Source: Cacconaster sp964598495
GTDB lineage: Bacteria; Bacteroidota; Bacteroidia; Bacteroidales; UBA932
Direction of reading: 5' to 3'
DNA: 46,211 nucleotides
NCBI GenBank assembly: GCA_964598495.1
Contig: CAZRBY010000016.1
Span: 1-46,211, forward strand
The notes under the pieces were generated by a model, which had not been told where the DNA came from, made no database searches, and was given only the letters and a program-made list of their open reading frames with translations. Below, piece by piece: positions 35,377-43,183 of the stretch. Each line of letters starts with the position of its first letter. Within the stretch, counting starts at the first letter, position 1. Both the position numbers and the translations under genes were made by a program.

Positions 35377-36117
35377 TTAGCGATCCAGCCATTCCATAAG
35401 CAATGGTACCCTAGCTCGGGAGACGAGCACCGGTTCGATGACATCAGGTAGAAGAGTGACCCTCAATCTGGAGTTGAAATGTTTGGATATATTGCTGATG
35501 GCAGCAAAACTTGTTATACAACTTCTGGAAAGTCTAAAGAACTCATTGGGATTGAGTTGTTGCTCAATGGACTCGAGGCTGGAGTCCAGGAAATATTGCT
35601 TTCGTTCGGTTGTGACAAGATAGGTAGCTTTATTTTCCGAATAGAAAAATGCCGTGTCGTTTACATCGGCTATGAGTATCTGGTTACCTACCTTTATAGT
35701 GAATTTTGTGCGGTAATCCGGCCCATGAGCCTCTTTTGCACTTTCCAGCGCCTCCTCAGCATAACAAAAACCGATGCAACGTTCCATTGATACCTTAAAC
35801 TCGCTTTCGCTGATCGGTTTGAGCAGATAGTCGATGCATTTAGTTCGAAAGGCGGGCAGCGCATAGTCCTCATAAGCAGTAGTAATGATTACCTTTGAGG
35901 TGATGTTCACCCTATTGAAAAGTTCAAAGCATTTGCCATCCGAAAGTTCGACATCCATCAATATGATATCCGGCGCCGGATTAGAACCGAGCCACTCCTG
36001 TGATGTAACGATGGAGTCAAGGCAGCATAAAATCTCGATTTCAGGGAAATATTTGCGCAAGAGGCGGGTGAGTTGCATCTGTGCGGGGATTTCGTCTTCT
36101 ATGATGAGCAGGGTCAT
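35377..36117 (-). CDS. LytTR-family response regulator
   Basis: A transcriptional regulator of 246 residues. The receiver domain (1-120) has the acidic pocket IIEDE, the phospho-acceptor Asp55 in LMDVELSDG, and Lys100 in YLLKP. The LytTR DNA-binding domain (about 140-244) shows VGNQILIADVNDTAFFYSENKATYLVT and FFRLSRSCITSFAAISNI. It follows its histidine kinase by 12 bp. It lies directly upstream of the starch operon on the same strand, 258 bp from the transporter gene, so control of that operon is plausible but is inferred from position only. Confidence 0.92.
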   Translation of the reverse strand: MTLLIIEDEIPAQMQLTRLLRKYFPEIEILCCLDSIVTSQEWLGSNPAPDIILMDVELSDGKCFELFNRVNITSKVIITTAYEDYALPAFRTKCIDYLLKPISESEFKVSMERCIGFCYAEEALESAKEAHGPDYRTKFTIKVGNQILIADVNDTAFFYSENKATYLVTTERKQYFLDSSLESIEQQLNPNEFFRLSRSCITSFAAISNISKHFNSRLRVTLLPDVIEPVLVSRARVPLLMEWLDR

Positions 36118-36129
36118 ATTGCCGGAACT

Positions 36130-37167
36130 TTAAATGAAAAGAGGAATTTTTACGGTAAAAAAGCCATCGGAGTCATCTACAATTATAGGAGAGTTGAACA
36201 AAATCCTGTACTGTTTATCAATGTTTTCAAGTCCGACTCCGGCAGAGTGGCCTGATTTGATCTTAAGATTTATACGGTTTGAAACTACCAGATGCTCCTT
36301 TTCAACCTTAACATCTATGACCAGCGGCTCCGAGATCTTGACAATATTGTGTTTAACCGCATTTTCGATAAGAATCTGAATACTGCAGGGGACTATTCTG
36401 CTTCGAAGCCATCTTTTCTCCACATCCACCCTCACGTCGAGAGCTTTGCCGAATCGTTCTTTGATCAACCCCACATAGAGCATCACAAAGTCAAGTTCAT
36501 CTTCCAGAATTACCGTCTGGCGCGACTCCATGCTCAATTGATAGCGATAAATATCCGATAGCTTTTTTACATAATCTGAAGCACGGTCCTGATCCTCGTG
36601 TATGAGATAGTCGAGCACATTGAGACTATTGAAGAGAAAATGGGGGTTGAGCTGCGCCTTGAGCAGCTGATACCGGTAATTGGCCTGACTGCGAAGTCTC
36701 ACTTCTGTCGCGAGTTCACGCCTTCTTTTCCACCTGAGGTAGGAAAAAAGATCTACTACTACCGTTACCAGGATGTTGAAGAATAGAGCTACCACGAATG
36801 AGAAGAAGAGTTGTTGGTTGAGGGTCTCCCCCACCAGGTACTCCGAGGATGTGAACTGCATAAGGATTGCTGCCACAAAGGCTATGAAAAGAACGCCGCC
36901 AAGTTCCCATAGGGTACGTGAAAGAAAAGAACGGCCGTAAGAATAGTACTTTACCAAGCTGCGCACCAGCATAAAATCCGCAATGAGCATCAATAGGGTA
37001 AGCGGATAATTTCTCAGCATCCCCCTGAGTGTAAAGAAGAAAGATTGTCCCGATCCTTGTGAAAAAAACGGAAGCAGATACTCGAATATCATCCTTGCGG
37101 CAAATACAATCACTGCGAGGATTACAACCGCCACCAGATTAACATATCCGTCCCCTTTGCGTTCCAT
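36130..37167 (-). CDS. LytS/YehU-type sensor histidine kinase
   Basis: A membrane kinase of 345 residues. ATG 37167 is chosen because it follows the upstream stop by 2 bp and a longer form would run through that gene. Four hydrophobic segments span about 10-145, followed by the His_kinase domain with QLNPHFLFNSLNVLDYL (phospho-acceptor His176) and a HATPase_c domain with IQILIENAVKHNI (N box) and GVGLENIDKQYRILF (G box). There is no extracellular sensor domain, so the signal is probably sensed in or near the membrane, perhaps through the small membrane protein encoded just upstream. It phosphorylates the LytTR regulator encoded 12 bp downstream. Confidence 0.92.
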   Translation of the reverse strand: MERKGDGYVNLVAVVILAVIVFAARMIFEYLLPFFSQGSGQSFFFTLRGMLRNYPLTLLMLIADFMLVRSLVKYYSYGRSFLSRTLWELGGVLFIAFVAAILMQFTSSEYLVGETLNQQLFFSFVVALFFNILVTVVVDLFSYLRWKRRRELATEVRLRSQANYRYQLLKAQLNPHFLFNSLNVLDYLIHEDQDRASDYVKKLSDIYRYQLSMESRQTVILEDELDFVMLYVGLIKERFGKALDVRVDVEKRWLRSRIVPCSIQILIENAVKHNIVKISEPLVIDVKVEKEHLVVSNRINLKIKSGHSAGVGLENIDKQYRILFNSPIIVDDSDGFFTVKIPLFI

Positions 37168-37169
37168 CC

Positions 37170-37556
37170 CTATCGAAGGTTTTTCCGAGCCACGACCAGC
37201 ACGGTGGCAAGTCCAAGAATTTCCGTAGTGACAAAGGTCACTATCATATTGTTGAATACACCCATAGCGGGAAATGTCTTGTGAAGATAGTCTCCCACCG
37301 ATGTGCCGAAATAGAATCCTGCAAAACAACTGAGAAAAGCCAGACCGAGAAATACGTCAAGCGGACTACCGTAGAAACGTATGAGACAGAATACCATCGC
37401 AATGGTAAGAATGGTTAGAAAGAGACCATCTCCCACCGAAGTGTCGTGAAGTAGATAACAAAGCAACGCATGTGCCGACGCAAAGAGAAATATTATGAGA
37501 TTGGCCTTGCCAAAATCTCTCTTACCGTTGCCTGTCCTTTTGAATATACTGCCCAT
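37170..37556 (-). CDS. Small four-helix membrane protein of unknown function
   Basis: A protein of 128 residues that I do not recognise as a named family. After a basic N-terminus (KRTGNGKRDFGK) there are four hydrophobic segments, about 19-35, 43-60, 65-85 and 102-122, with a short loop containing TSVGDYLHKTFPAMG. Its stop lies 2 bp before the kinase start, so it is the first gene of a tight three-gene operon with the LytS-type kinase and LytTR regulator. A role as partner or sensor of the kinase is possible from this arrangement but not shown by any motif. A 10-bp tandem repeat lies just upstream of its start. Confidence 0.7.
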   Translation of the reverse strand: MGSIFKRTGNGKRDFGKANLIIFLFASAHALLCYLLHDTSVGDGLFLTILTIAMVFCLIRFYGSPLDVFLGLAFLSCFAGFYFGTSVGDYLHKTFPAMGVFNNMIVTFVTTEILGLATVLVVARKNLR

Positions 37557-37560
37557 ATAG

Positions 37561-37580
37561 TGATATTTCGTGATATTTCG
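37561..37580. repeat. Two tandem copies of TGATATTTCG
   Basis: A perfect direct repeat of 10 bp, 5 bp upstream of the start of the small membrane protein gene and in the space shared with the divergent hydrolase gene. Direct repeats one helical turn apart can be regulator sites, but two copies in an AT-rich spacer can also arise by chance. Confidence 0.6.
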
Positions 37581-37625
37581 TTAATAATTGTAAATATAGG
37601 TATTTTTTCCCAAACAAAAGATGGC

Positions 37626-37633
37626 TATATTTG
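37626..37633 (+). promoter_or_regulatory. -7 box of the serine hydrolase gene
   Basis: TATATTTG matches TAnnTTTG and lies 24 bp before ATG 37657. It would put the transcript start near 37640, inside the extension that begins at 37621, which argues for the later start codon. The -33 element is not clear. Confidence 0.5.
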
Positions 37634-37656
37634 TCCTCCGTAACAAACTATCTGCA

Positions 37657-39186
37657 ATGAAACGATTGATAATTCTTCTCGTAGCCCTTATTTGGCTACT
37701 TCCTGGCTCTTTTGCACAGAACATCCTCTCTAAGGAGGATATTTCCAACATCGAATCCTACATTGAACAGATCCGCGCCGATTGGCAGATTCCGGGCATG
37801 GCCGTTTCCATCCTGAAGGATGGTGATCTTATTCTCTGCAAGGGATATGGAGTGAAAAATCTCGACCATCCCCAAGATTCGGTCGACATCCACACCCTCT
37901 TCCAGATAGGATCGGTTTCCAAATCCTTCACGGCATATTTGTTGGCAACTCTCGTTGAAGAGGGGCTTATCAGCTGGGAAGATACCGTAAAGAATATCCT
38001 TCCGGACTTCAAAATGTATGACCCCTGGGTGACGGAACACTTGCAGGTGAAAGATCTGACATCCCACAGGACGGGTATCGGAGGACAGGTGGGCACATAT
38101 ATTCCCAACCTGGGCTACGACAGAGATGATGTCTACGCAATGATGGGGCTCCTAAAGCCGGCATATACCTTCAGAGGCGAGTATCAATACAACAACATCA
38201 CATTTATCCCCGCTGCCATGATTATCGAAAAGGTGACCGGCAAAAGCTGGGAAGATAATATACGCGAACGCATTTTCAAACCCCTCGGAATGACGGAATC
38301 CACCTTCAACGGCGAAGGATTTGCAGAGGCTGAAAATGTAGCACTCCCCTACGAGTTTCTCTCCAGAGAGGGGAAAATGGTAATCAACCCTCTCCATGGC
38401 GAAGAGCAGGCACTATGGTGGCTTACTGTCATCGGCCCCGCCGGGTCAATCTGCTGTTCTACAACAGACCTGATCAAATGGGCACAATTCCAACTCAACG
38501 ACGGCAAAGCGGATGGAAAGGAGCTGATCTCGAAGAAAAATATGGACTACCTCCACAAAGGAGTCACCATCACCTCCCAGAGCGCTTCCAAGACCACTCT
38601 CTACGGCCACTGCTGGTTTATAGAACAGAGCAATAAGGGGCGCCTCTTTTTCCACACCGGCACCACCTGGGGAATGACCACATTGTGTGCATTCGTGCCG
38701 GAGCTCAACCTCGCACTCACCGTACAGGTCAACTCCGAAGCCCCGAGCGATCCCCGCTATGCCATAATGCGCCGCCTGATTGACCTATGCCTCGACCTTG
38801 AAGACTACGACTACAATGCAGAGTATCTGGAAAAGTGGTATGCCAATGCTGCAAAAGAAGTTGAAGAAAAGGCTAAAGCCGACGCTGAAAAGGTGATTAC
38901 ACCCGCTCCGGAGTCAAAGCTTCTTGTAGGTAAATATACCAAGGATCCCCTTTTCGGAGATTCCTGGATAACTCTTGAGAAGGGTAAACTCTATATCAAA
39001 ATAGGCAAACAGGGCTGGAAGCATGAAATGACCCATGTGAACGGCAACACTTATAAATTCCGCTCCGACGGTACAGCATTCGAGATTAAATTCAAATTTG
39101 AAGAGGGCCGGAAAAAGGCCGCCTCTTTCGAAGTTGATTTCAAGCAGGGCGAAGAGTTCGGCCCCTGGACAAGATCAAGCAAATAA
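37657..39186 (+). CDS. Secreted serine hydrolase of the beta-lactamase (class C/PBP4-like) family with C-terminal DUF3471-like domain
   Basis: A protein of 509 residues with a signal peptide (MKRLIILLVALIWLLPGSFAQ). The serine beta-lactamase fold shows S86-V-S-K89 (nucleophile and Lys), Tyr178-N-N180 (the YxN motif) and H333-T-G (the KTG-like motif). The last ~100 residues (about 405-505) form a small beta-rich domain like DUF3471, common in these hydrolases. ATG 37657 is preferred since the upstream Met lies before the promoter box. Such proteins are peptidases or esterases far more often than true beta-lactamases. A secreted class-I amidotransferase-like gene follows after 16 bp, likely in the same transcript. 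Confidence 0.9.
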   Translation: MKRLIILLVALIWLLPGSFAQNILSKEDISNIESYIEQIRADWQIPGMAVSILKDGDLILCKGYGVKNLDHPQDSVDIHTLFQIGSVSKSFTAYLLATLVEEGLISWEDTVKNILPDFKMYDPWVTEHLQVKDLTSHRTGIGGQVGTYIPNLGYDRDDVYAMMGLLKPAYTFRGEYQYNNITFIPAAMIIEKVTGKSWEDNIRERIFKPLGMTESTFNGEGFAEAENVALPYEFLSREGKMVINPLHGEEQALWWLTVIGPAGSICCSTTDLIKWAQFQLNDGKADGKELISKKNMDYLHKGVTITSQSASKTTLYGHCWFIEQSNKGRLFFHTGTTWGMTTLCAFVPELNLALTVQVNSEAPSDPRYAIMRRLIDLCLDLEDYDYNAEYLEKWYANAAKEVEEKAKADAEKVITPAPESKLLVGKYTKDPLFGDSWITLEKGKLYIKIGKQGWKHEMTHVNGNTYKFRSDGTAFEIKFKFEEGRKKAASFEVDFKQGEEFGPWTRSSK

Positions 39187-39202
39187 CAAAAACAATTACG
39201 AT

Positions 39203-39994
39203 ATGAAACGCATTTCAATCTTTATGATCGCACTGCTTTTTGCAGGCTCATTGTTCGCACAATCTCCCATTATCGGCATCTCTTCATACAAGAGCGGTTC
39301 TTCCCATATGATAGGGCACACCTATGTGAACTCTGTCCGTTTGGCAGGTGGGGTACCTCTGATCATACCGGTTACCACTGATGATGCGCAGATAGAGGCT
39401 ATTATCAATGTAATTGACGGTCTTATAATGACCGGCGGAGAAGACTTTGACCCGCTTATGTGGTATGGAGAAGAACCACTGAGAGCAAATGGTGAAATCG
39501 CACCTGAAAGGGATGAGTTTGATGTAAAACTGATCAGGGCTGCAGTGGCCAAAGGCATTCCGGTATTGGGCATCTGTCGAGGCCAGCAGTTGATGAGCAT
39601 CGCTTTCGGCGGTTCGCTTTATCAGGACATTCCCTCGCAGATTCCAAGCAGCTATGTAAAGCACAGGCAGGGTGACACTCCCGGATATTATGGTACACAT
39701 ACGATCAACATTGAGAAGGGCTCAATATTGGCAGAGGTGACAGGCAGCAACAAAGCCGTTGTCAACTCATTCCATCATCAGGCTATAAAAGCTATGCCTG
39801 CAGGATTCAAGGTAACTGCCAAGTCCGCAGACGGAATCATCGAAGCTATTGAGAGAGTCTCTCCCCTCAAGGGTCATGCTGACGGTGGGGCACTGATTTT
39901 CGGAACTCAGTTCCACCCCGAAATCTTCACCAACGCCGGCAATCCCCTGTTTTTGGGATTATTTAAAAAATTGATTTCGGAAGCAGCGAAATAG
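39203..39994 (+). CDS. Secreted gamma-glutamyl-gamma-aminobutyrate hydrolase family protein (peptidase C26)
   Basis: A protein of 263 residues with the class-I glutamine amidotransferase-like fold, which hydrolyses gamma-glutamyl amide bonds. The nucleophile elbow is GIC125RGQQ, and the His-Glu pair is in QFHPEIF near 245; TGGEDFDP and VNSFHHQAIK are typical of PuuD-like members. Unlike cytosolic PuuD it begins with a signal peptide (MKRISIFMIALLFAGSLFAQ), which decides the start at 39203 and places it in the periplasm or outside. It lies 16 bp after the serine hydrolase gene. A role in peptide or folate-type gamma-glutamyl turnover is conceivable; the substrate is unknown. Confidence 0.9.
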   Translation: MKRISIFMIALLFAGSLFAQSPIIGISSYKSGSSHMIGHTYVNSVRLAGGVPLIIPVTTDDAQIEAIINVIDGLIMTGGEDFDPLMWYGEEPLRANGEIAPERDEFDVKLIRAAVAKGIPVLGICRGQQLMSIAFGGSLYQDIPSQIPSSYVKHRQGDTPGYYGTHTINIEKGSILAEVTGSNKAVVNSFHHQAIKAMPAGFKVTAKSADGIIEAIERVSPLKGHADGGALIFGTQFHPEIFTNAGNPLFLGLFKKLISEAAK

Positions 39995-40013
39995 TAAAAG
40001 ATTTTTTATAAGA

Positions 40014-40044
40014 TTTGATGATTTAACAGAAATTTTTATCTTTG
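40014..40044 (+). promoter_or_regulatory. Bacteroidota consensus promoter of the NYN-domain gene
   Basis: TTTG (40014-40017), a 19-nt spacer and TATCTTTG (40037-40044), a full match in sequence and spacing. Transcription would start near 40051 and give a leader of about 75 nt. Confidence 0.75.
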
Positions 40045-40058
40045 CAAAAGATTATCCC

Positions 40059-40113
40059 CCTTAGGTGGAAAATACTAAGGCTCGCCACTTCAGTAATGGG
40101 GTGGCTTATTTTT
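40059..40113 (+). promoter_or_regulatory. Leader with two hairpins, candidate attenuator
   Basis: First stem CCTTAG/CTAAGG (40059-40064 and 40075-40080), second stem GCCAC/GTGGC (40084-40088 and 40101-40105) followed by TTATTTTTTATT. The second has the form of an intrinsic terminator and lies 13 bp before the first likely start codon. Confidence 0.5.
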
Positions 40114-40126
40114 TATTGTGACAATT

Positions 40127-40772
40127 ATGAATGTGAGAATGAAGGGAAAGCAAAGGATTATTGTCTATATTGATGGTTTCAATTTTTATTACGGGCTAAG
40201 ATCGAACAAAAGATGGCGCAAATACTATTGGCTTGATGTAATCAAGCTTTTCGAGAGTTTTATGCGTCCAAATCAGGAATTGATCGCTGTTAAATATTTC
40301 TCTGCCAGACCGGATGACTTAGAACAGAGTGCACGACAAAATGCGTTCTTCCAAGCTAATATGGAGAATTCTAAATTCCGGTTAATCTTAGGTAAATATA
40401 TAAACAAGCGGATAAAGTGCTTCAGGTGTGGAAATATCATACACACACGAGGAAAAAGAAACTGACGTAAGGATAGCAACTCAAATTGTTGCAGATGCGT
40501 TTCAGGGGAATTGTGATGCGGCGATTGTTGTTTCTGCCGATAGTGATATGGTCCCCGCTATTGAACTTGCGAAACAGGCAAGGCAAAAAGTGTTTGTCTA
40601 TTTCCCTCCAAACCAGTATTCAAGTAACTTGGCTTCTATGGGATTGGGAAATCCAACACTGCTGAAATGCTATGAAAGTCGATTCCGTCAAAGTCTTTTC
40701 CCTGATATTGTACATCTTACAGTTCCTGACTACGATTTACGAATGCCGGATAAGTGGAAAACTTACAAATGA
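40127..40772 (+). pseudogene. NYN-domain (LabA-like PIN-fold) protein, frameshifted in an (AC)4 tract
   Basis: The two reading frames together encode a NYN-domain protein of about 215 residues. The first part has the N-terminal strand IIVYIDGFNFYYGLRSN with its metal-binding Asp and ends at CFRCGNIIHT before running out of frame to a stop. The second frame continues with HEEKETDVRIATQIVADAF and VVSADSDMVPAI, which carry the remaining acidic residues (Asp of ETD and SADSD). The break is at 40441-40448, (AC)4; adding one AC unit joins the frames as IIHTHEEKETDV. The CFRC pair would belong to a small metal-binding insert. NYN proteins are PIN-like RNases. Phase variation, a real mutation and a sequencing error are all possible. 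Start codons at 40127 and 40139 are both reasonable. Confidence 0.85.
40441..40448 (+). repeat. (AC)4 dinucleotide tract at the frameshift in the NYN gene
   Basis: Four AC units; a fifth would restore one continuous reading frame. Short dinucleotide tracts may slip during replication. Confidence 0.8.
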
Positions 40773-40788
40773 TACAAAACAAAAAAAT

Positions 40789-40806
40789 CGCAACCCGCAC
40801 CCCGAA
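40789..40806 (-). repeat. Short copy of the G/T-rich dispersed repeat
   Basis: On the minus strand TTCGGGGTGCGGGTTGCG, identical at 16 of 17 positions to 35298-35314. It fills much of the 34-bp space between the NYN gene and the phosphohexomutase stop. Confidence 0.55.
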
Positions 40807-42162
40807 TCAAATAAAATTCTTAATCACCTCCCGGGCTTGTGCGACTTTTTCTTCGAGAAGGTCGATTGAGGTGGCTTCGCAGATAAACCGAAGATAGGGT
40901 TCGGTATTGGATGGACGTATATTGAACCACCATTGGGGAAATTCCACTCTGTAGCCGTCAAAGTCATATGATGCGACAGGGCGCTCCTGAGAGACAAACA
41001 ACTCACGCACGGCAACCATCGCATCCTCTTTTTTGGATATTGTAAAGTTGATTTCTCCGGAACTGAAGTAGCCATTTATCCTTTCTATAAGCTGTGAAAG
41101 CGACAGTCCTTCCCTCTTGAAGCGCGCAATTACATTCAGCGCCAGAATTGCTGCCAGAAGACCGCTATCCGAATAGAAAAAGTCCTTGAAGTAGTAGTGT
41201 CCGGCCAATTCGCCCCCGAACAGACCGTCTATCTCACGCAATTTTCGGGCTGCAAATGCTCTCCCTACCTTCCAAGTGACAACCTGTGCTCCCATAGGTG
41301 CAAGATACTCCGCCACCGACTTGGAGCTGCGAATATCTTGCAGCACGAGGCGCTTCGCTCCCTTATATCTCTCATTTTCAAAGAAATAGTGGCCCAGAAG
41401 AGCTATAACCAAATCGGGAGAAATGAAATTACCTCTCTCATCCACGAACATCACTCTGTCTGCATCGCCGTCAAAGATCACACCCACGTCACTGCGTTGT
41501 GTTATAACGGACTTTTGAAGTTCTATAAGATTTTCAGGTACCAAAGGATTGGGATCGTGATTGGGGAATGTGCCGTCCAACTCATCAAAAAGATAGACCG
41601 GCTCTTCTCCGAAAATCTTTTTCGCAAAAAGGGCGGCCATACCGTTGGAGATATCGATGCTCATTTTCAAATCTGAAATATCCTCTTTCCGGGACTTAAG
41701 AAATGAAACATATTGCCGTGAAATGTCAAAAGGGATGGTTTTGCCGCGAGCCTCGACTACAGGAGTCTCCCTGCCCTCCTCAATCCATTGCTGTATGGTG
41801 GAAAGACCGGTGTCAAAACCAACCGGAAGAGCATTCTCGCGTGAGATCTTCATGCCATTATACTCTTTGGGATTGTGAGAAGCGGTAATCTGAACAGAAG
41901 CCTGGAACCCGTGCACCGCTGTGCCGAAATAGACCATCGGCGTAGTACTCAGACCTAGATCATAGACATCTGCTCCGGCATCATTGATGCCCTTTGCTAC
42001 GTACTCGAATATTTCCGGTGAAGAGAGTCTTGAATCCCTGCCCACCAAAACTTTGTCCGCACCAAGAAGAACGGGAATAAAGTAACCAACCTTGTAGGCG
42101 AGGTATTTGTCGAAATCCACATTATAGATTCCGCGTATATCATAAGCGTGAAATGCTCCCAT
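40807..42162 (-). CDS. Phosphomannomutase/phosphoglucomutase (alpha-D-phosphohexomutase family)
   Basis: A cytosolic enzyme of 451 residues that moves phosphate between C6 and C1 of hexoses through a phosphoserine. The four functional regions are intact: TAS95HNP with the phosphoserine, the metal loop DGDADR (about 243-248), the sugar-specificity loop GGELAGH (about 325-331) and the phosphate-binding RPSNTEP (about 418-424). The YDIRG start at residue 7 is typical. It is the last gene of the ruvX-def-mutase set, 5 bp after def. Substrate choice between mannose and glucose phosphates cannot be decided; the GGELAGH loop is common in PMM/PGM enzymes acting on both. Starch-derived glucose phosphate could pass through it. 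Confidence 0.92.
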   Translation of the reverse strand: MGAFHAYDIRGIYNVDFDKYLAYKVGYFIPVLLGADKVLVGRDSRLSSPEIFEYVAKGINDAGADVYDLGLSTTPMVYFGTAVHGFQASVQITASHNPKEYNGMKISRENALPVGFDTGLSTIQQWIEEGRETPVVEARGKTIPFDISRQYVSFLKSRKEDISDLKMSIDISNGMAALFAKKIFGEEPVYLFDELDGTFPNHDPNPLVPENLIELQKSVITQRSDVGVIFDGDADRVMFVDERGNFISPDLVIALLGHYFFENERYKGAKRLVLQDIRSSKSVAEYLAPMGAQVVTWKVGRAFAARKLREIDGLFGGELAGHYYFKDFFYSDSGLLAAILALNVIARFKREGLSLSQLIERINGYFSSGEINFTISKKEDAMVAVRELFVSQERPVASYDFDGYRVEFPQWWFNIRPSNTEPYLRFICEATSIDLLEEKVAQAREVIKNFI

Positions 42163-42167
42163 AACTA

Positions 42168-42725
42168 TTATTTGTCTGATTTTACCCTATACGATGTTTT
42201 GACGCTTCCTTTAGAGATGCTGTTGAGTTTGCTCCCGAGCATTTTCTTGCGAATAGGGGCGGCTCTGTCGGTAAAGACCACTCCGTCAAGATGGTCCATC
42301 TCGTGCTGCAACATCCTGGCGGCAAAGCCGTCAAATTCTTCCTCCCTTTCCTGAAAATTCTCGTCAAAATATCTGATTCGCACTAATTTTGGCCTGTCAA
42401 TGTCGGCATCGACATTGGGAACACTCAGACAACCCTCGCTATAGGTGCACATCTCTTCGCTTTTGAAGGTGAAAACAGGATTGATCATCCTGCGTATGAA
42501 ATCAGCAAGTTCCGGATAGCGGTCGTCAAGATCGCTGCCATCCACAATCAGGACTCTAATCGAACGGCCTACCTGCGGGGCCGCAAGCCCGCAACCATCG
42601 GCATTCTTCATAGTTTCATACATGTCTTCCAGAAGTTTTGTCAACTCTTCGCGTTGCTCAATATCCGCATCCTCGGCCTTTTCGCGCAATACCTGGGATC
42701 CATATAAATAAATCGGCAATATCAT
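42168..42725 (-). CDS. def: Peptide deformylase
   Basis: A cytosolic metalloenzyme of 185 residues that removes the formyl group from nascent proteins. The three motifs are present: GCGLAAPQVG (44-53), EGC99LS with the metal-binding Cys, and HEMDH (141-145) with two metal-binding His and the catalytic Glu. The 16-bp gap to ruvX and 5-bp gap to the mutase gene indicate one operon. ATG 42725 gives the usual MILPIYLYG start of Bacteroidales enzymes. Confidence 0.96.
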   Translation of the reverse strand: MILPIYLYGSQVLREKAEDADIEQREELTKLLEDMYETMKNADGCGLAAPQVGRSIRVLIVDGSDLDDRYPELADFIRRMINPVFTFKSEEMCTYSEGCLSVPNVDADIDRPKLVRIRYFDENFQEREEEFDGFAARMLQHEMDHLDGVVFTDRAAPIRKKMLGSKLNSISKGSVKTSYRVKSDK

Positions 42726-42741
42726 ATCGGTAACTTTTTGA

Positions 42742-43164
42742 TCATTGTTGTTTCTGTGTTCTGTCCAAATAACTCTGTAGGATGATGGCAGCGCTTATTT
42801 TGTCCACGGAGGACTTGTCTCGGCGTTCGGATTTTTTCATTCCTCCCTCTATCATAGCCCTGTGGGCCAGCACCGAAGTAAATCGTTCATCTTCAAGTAC
42901 GATCGGAATGGAGGGAAATTTTTTCTTGAGCAGATTTATGAAGGCCTGCACCAACGGGGCTGATTGTGAATCGGTGTTGTCCATATTCAAAGGAAAACCA
43001 ACCACAAAGAGTTCTACCTTTTGATTTTGAAGGTAATTTTGAAGATAATCTATTATATTTGCAGATTGAACAGTATCGAGGGCTGATGCGAATATGCGCA
43101 ACGGGTCGCTCACTGCGAGGCCGGTGCGCTTGCTGCCGTAGTCTATTCCTATTATCCTGTTCAT
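42742..43164 (-). CDS. ruvX: RuvX/YqgF Holliday-junction resolvase-like RNase H-fold protein
   Basis: A protein of 140 residues of the YqgF family, a RNase H-fold nuclease implicated in 16S rRNA processing and possibly in Holliday junction resolution. The motifs are IGIDYGSKRTGLAVSDP with the first acidic residue, VVGFPLNMD, LEDERFTS with the glutamate, and VDKISAAIILQSYL with the last aspartate. It is first in the ruvX-def-mutase set. A TAACTTTG box at 43169-43176 on the minus strand lies so close to the ATG that the mRNA would be almost leaderless; its -33 element is not convincing. Confidence 0.94.
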   Translation of the reverse strand: MNRIIGIDYGSKRTGLAVSDPLRIFASALDTVQSANIIDYLQNYLQNQKVELFVVGFPLNMDNTDSQSAPLVQAFINLLKKKFPSIPIVLEDERFTSVLAHRAMIEGGMKKSERRDKSSVDKISAAIILQSYLDRTQKQQ

Positions 43165-43183
43165 GATGCAAAGTTAATGTTTT

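Noticed and set aside
37621..37656. Earlier start codon for the serine hydrolase
   Set aside because: The extension has no signal peptide character and contains the TATATTTG box; the start at 37657 gives a normal signal peptide.
37657..39186. Beta-lactamase resistance gene
   Set aside because: It has the SxxK, YxN and HTG motifs of the broad serine hydrolase family, but the extended C-terminal domain and weak similarity to true class C enzymes argue for a peptidase or esterase.
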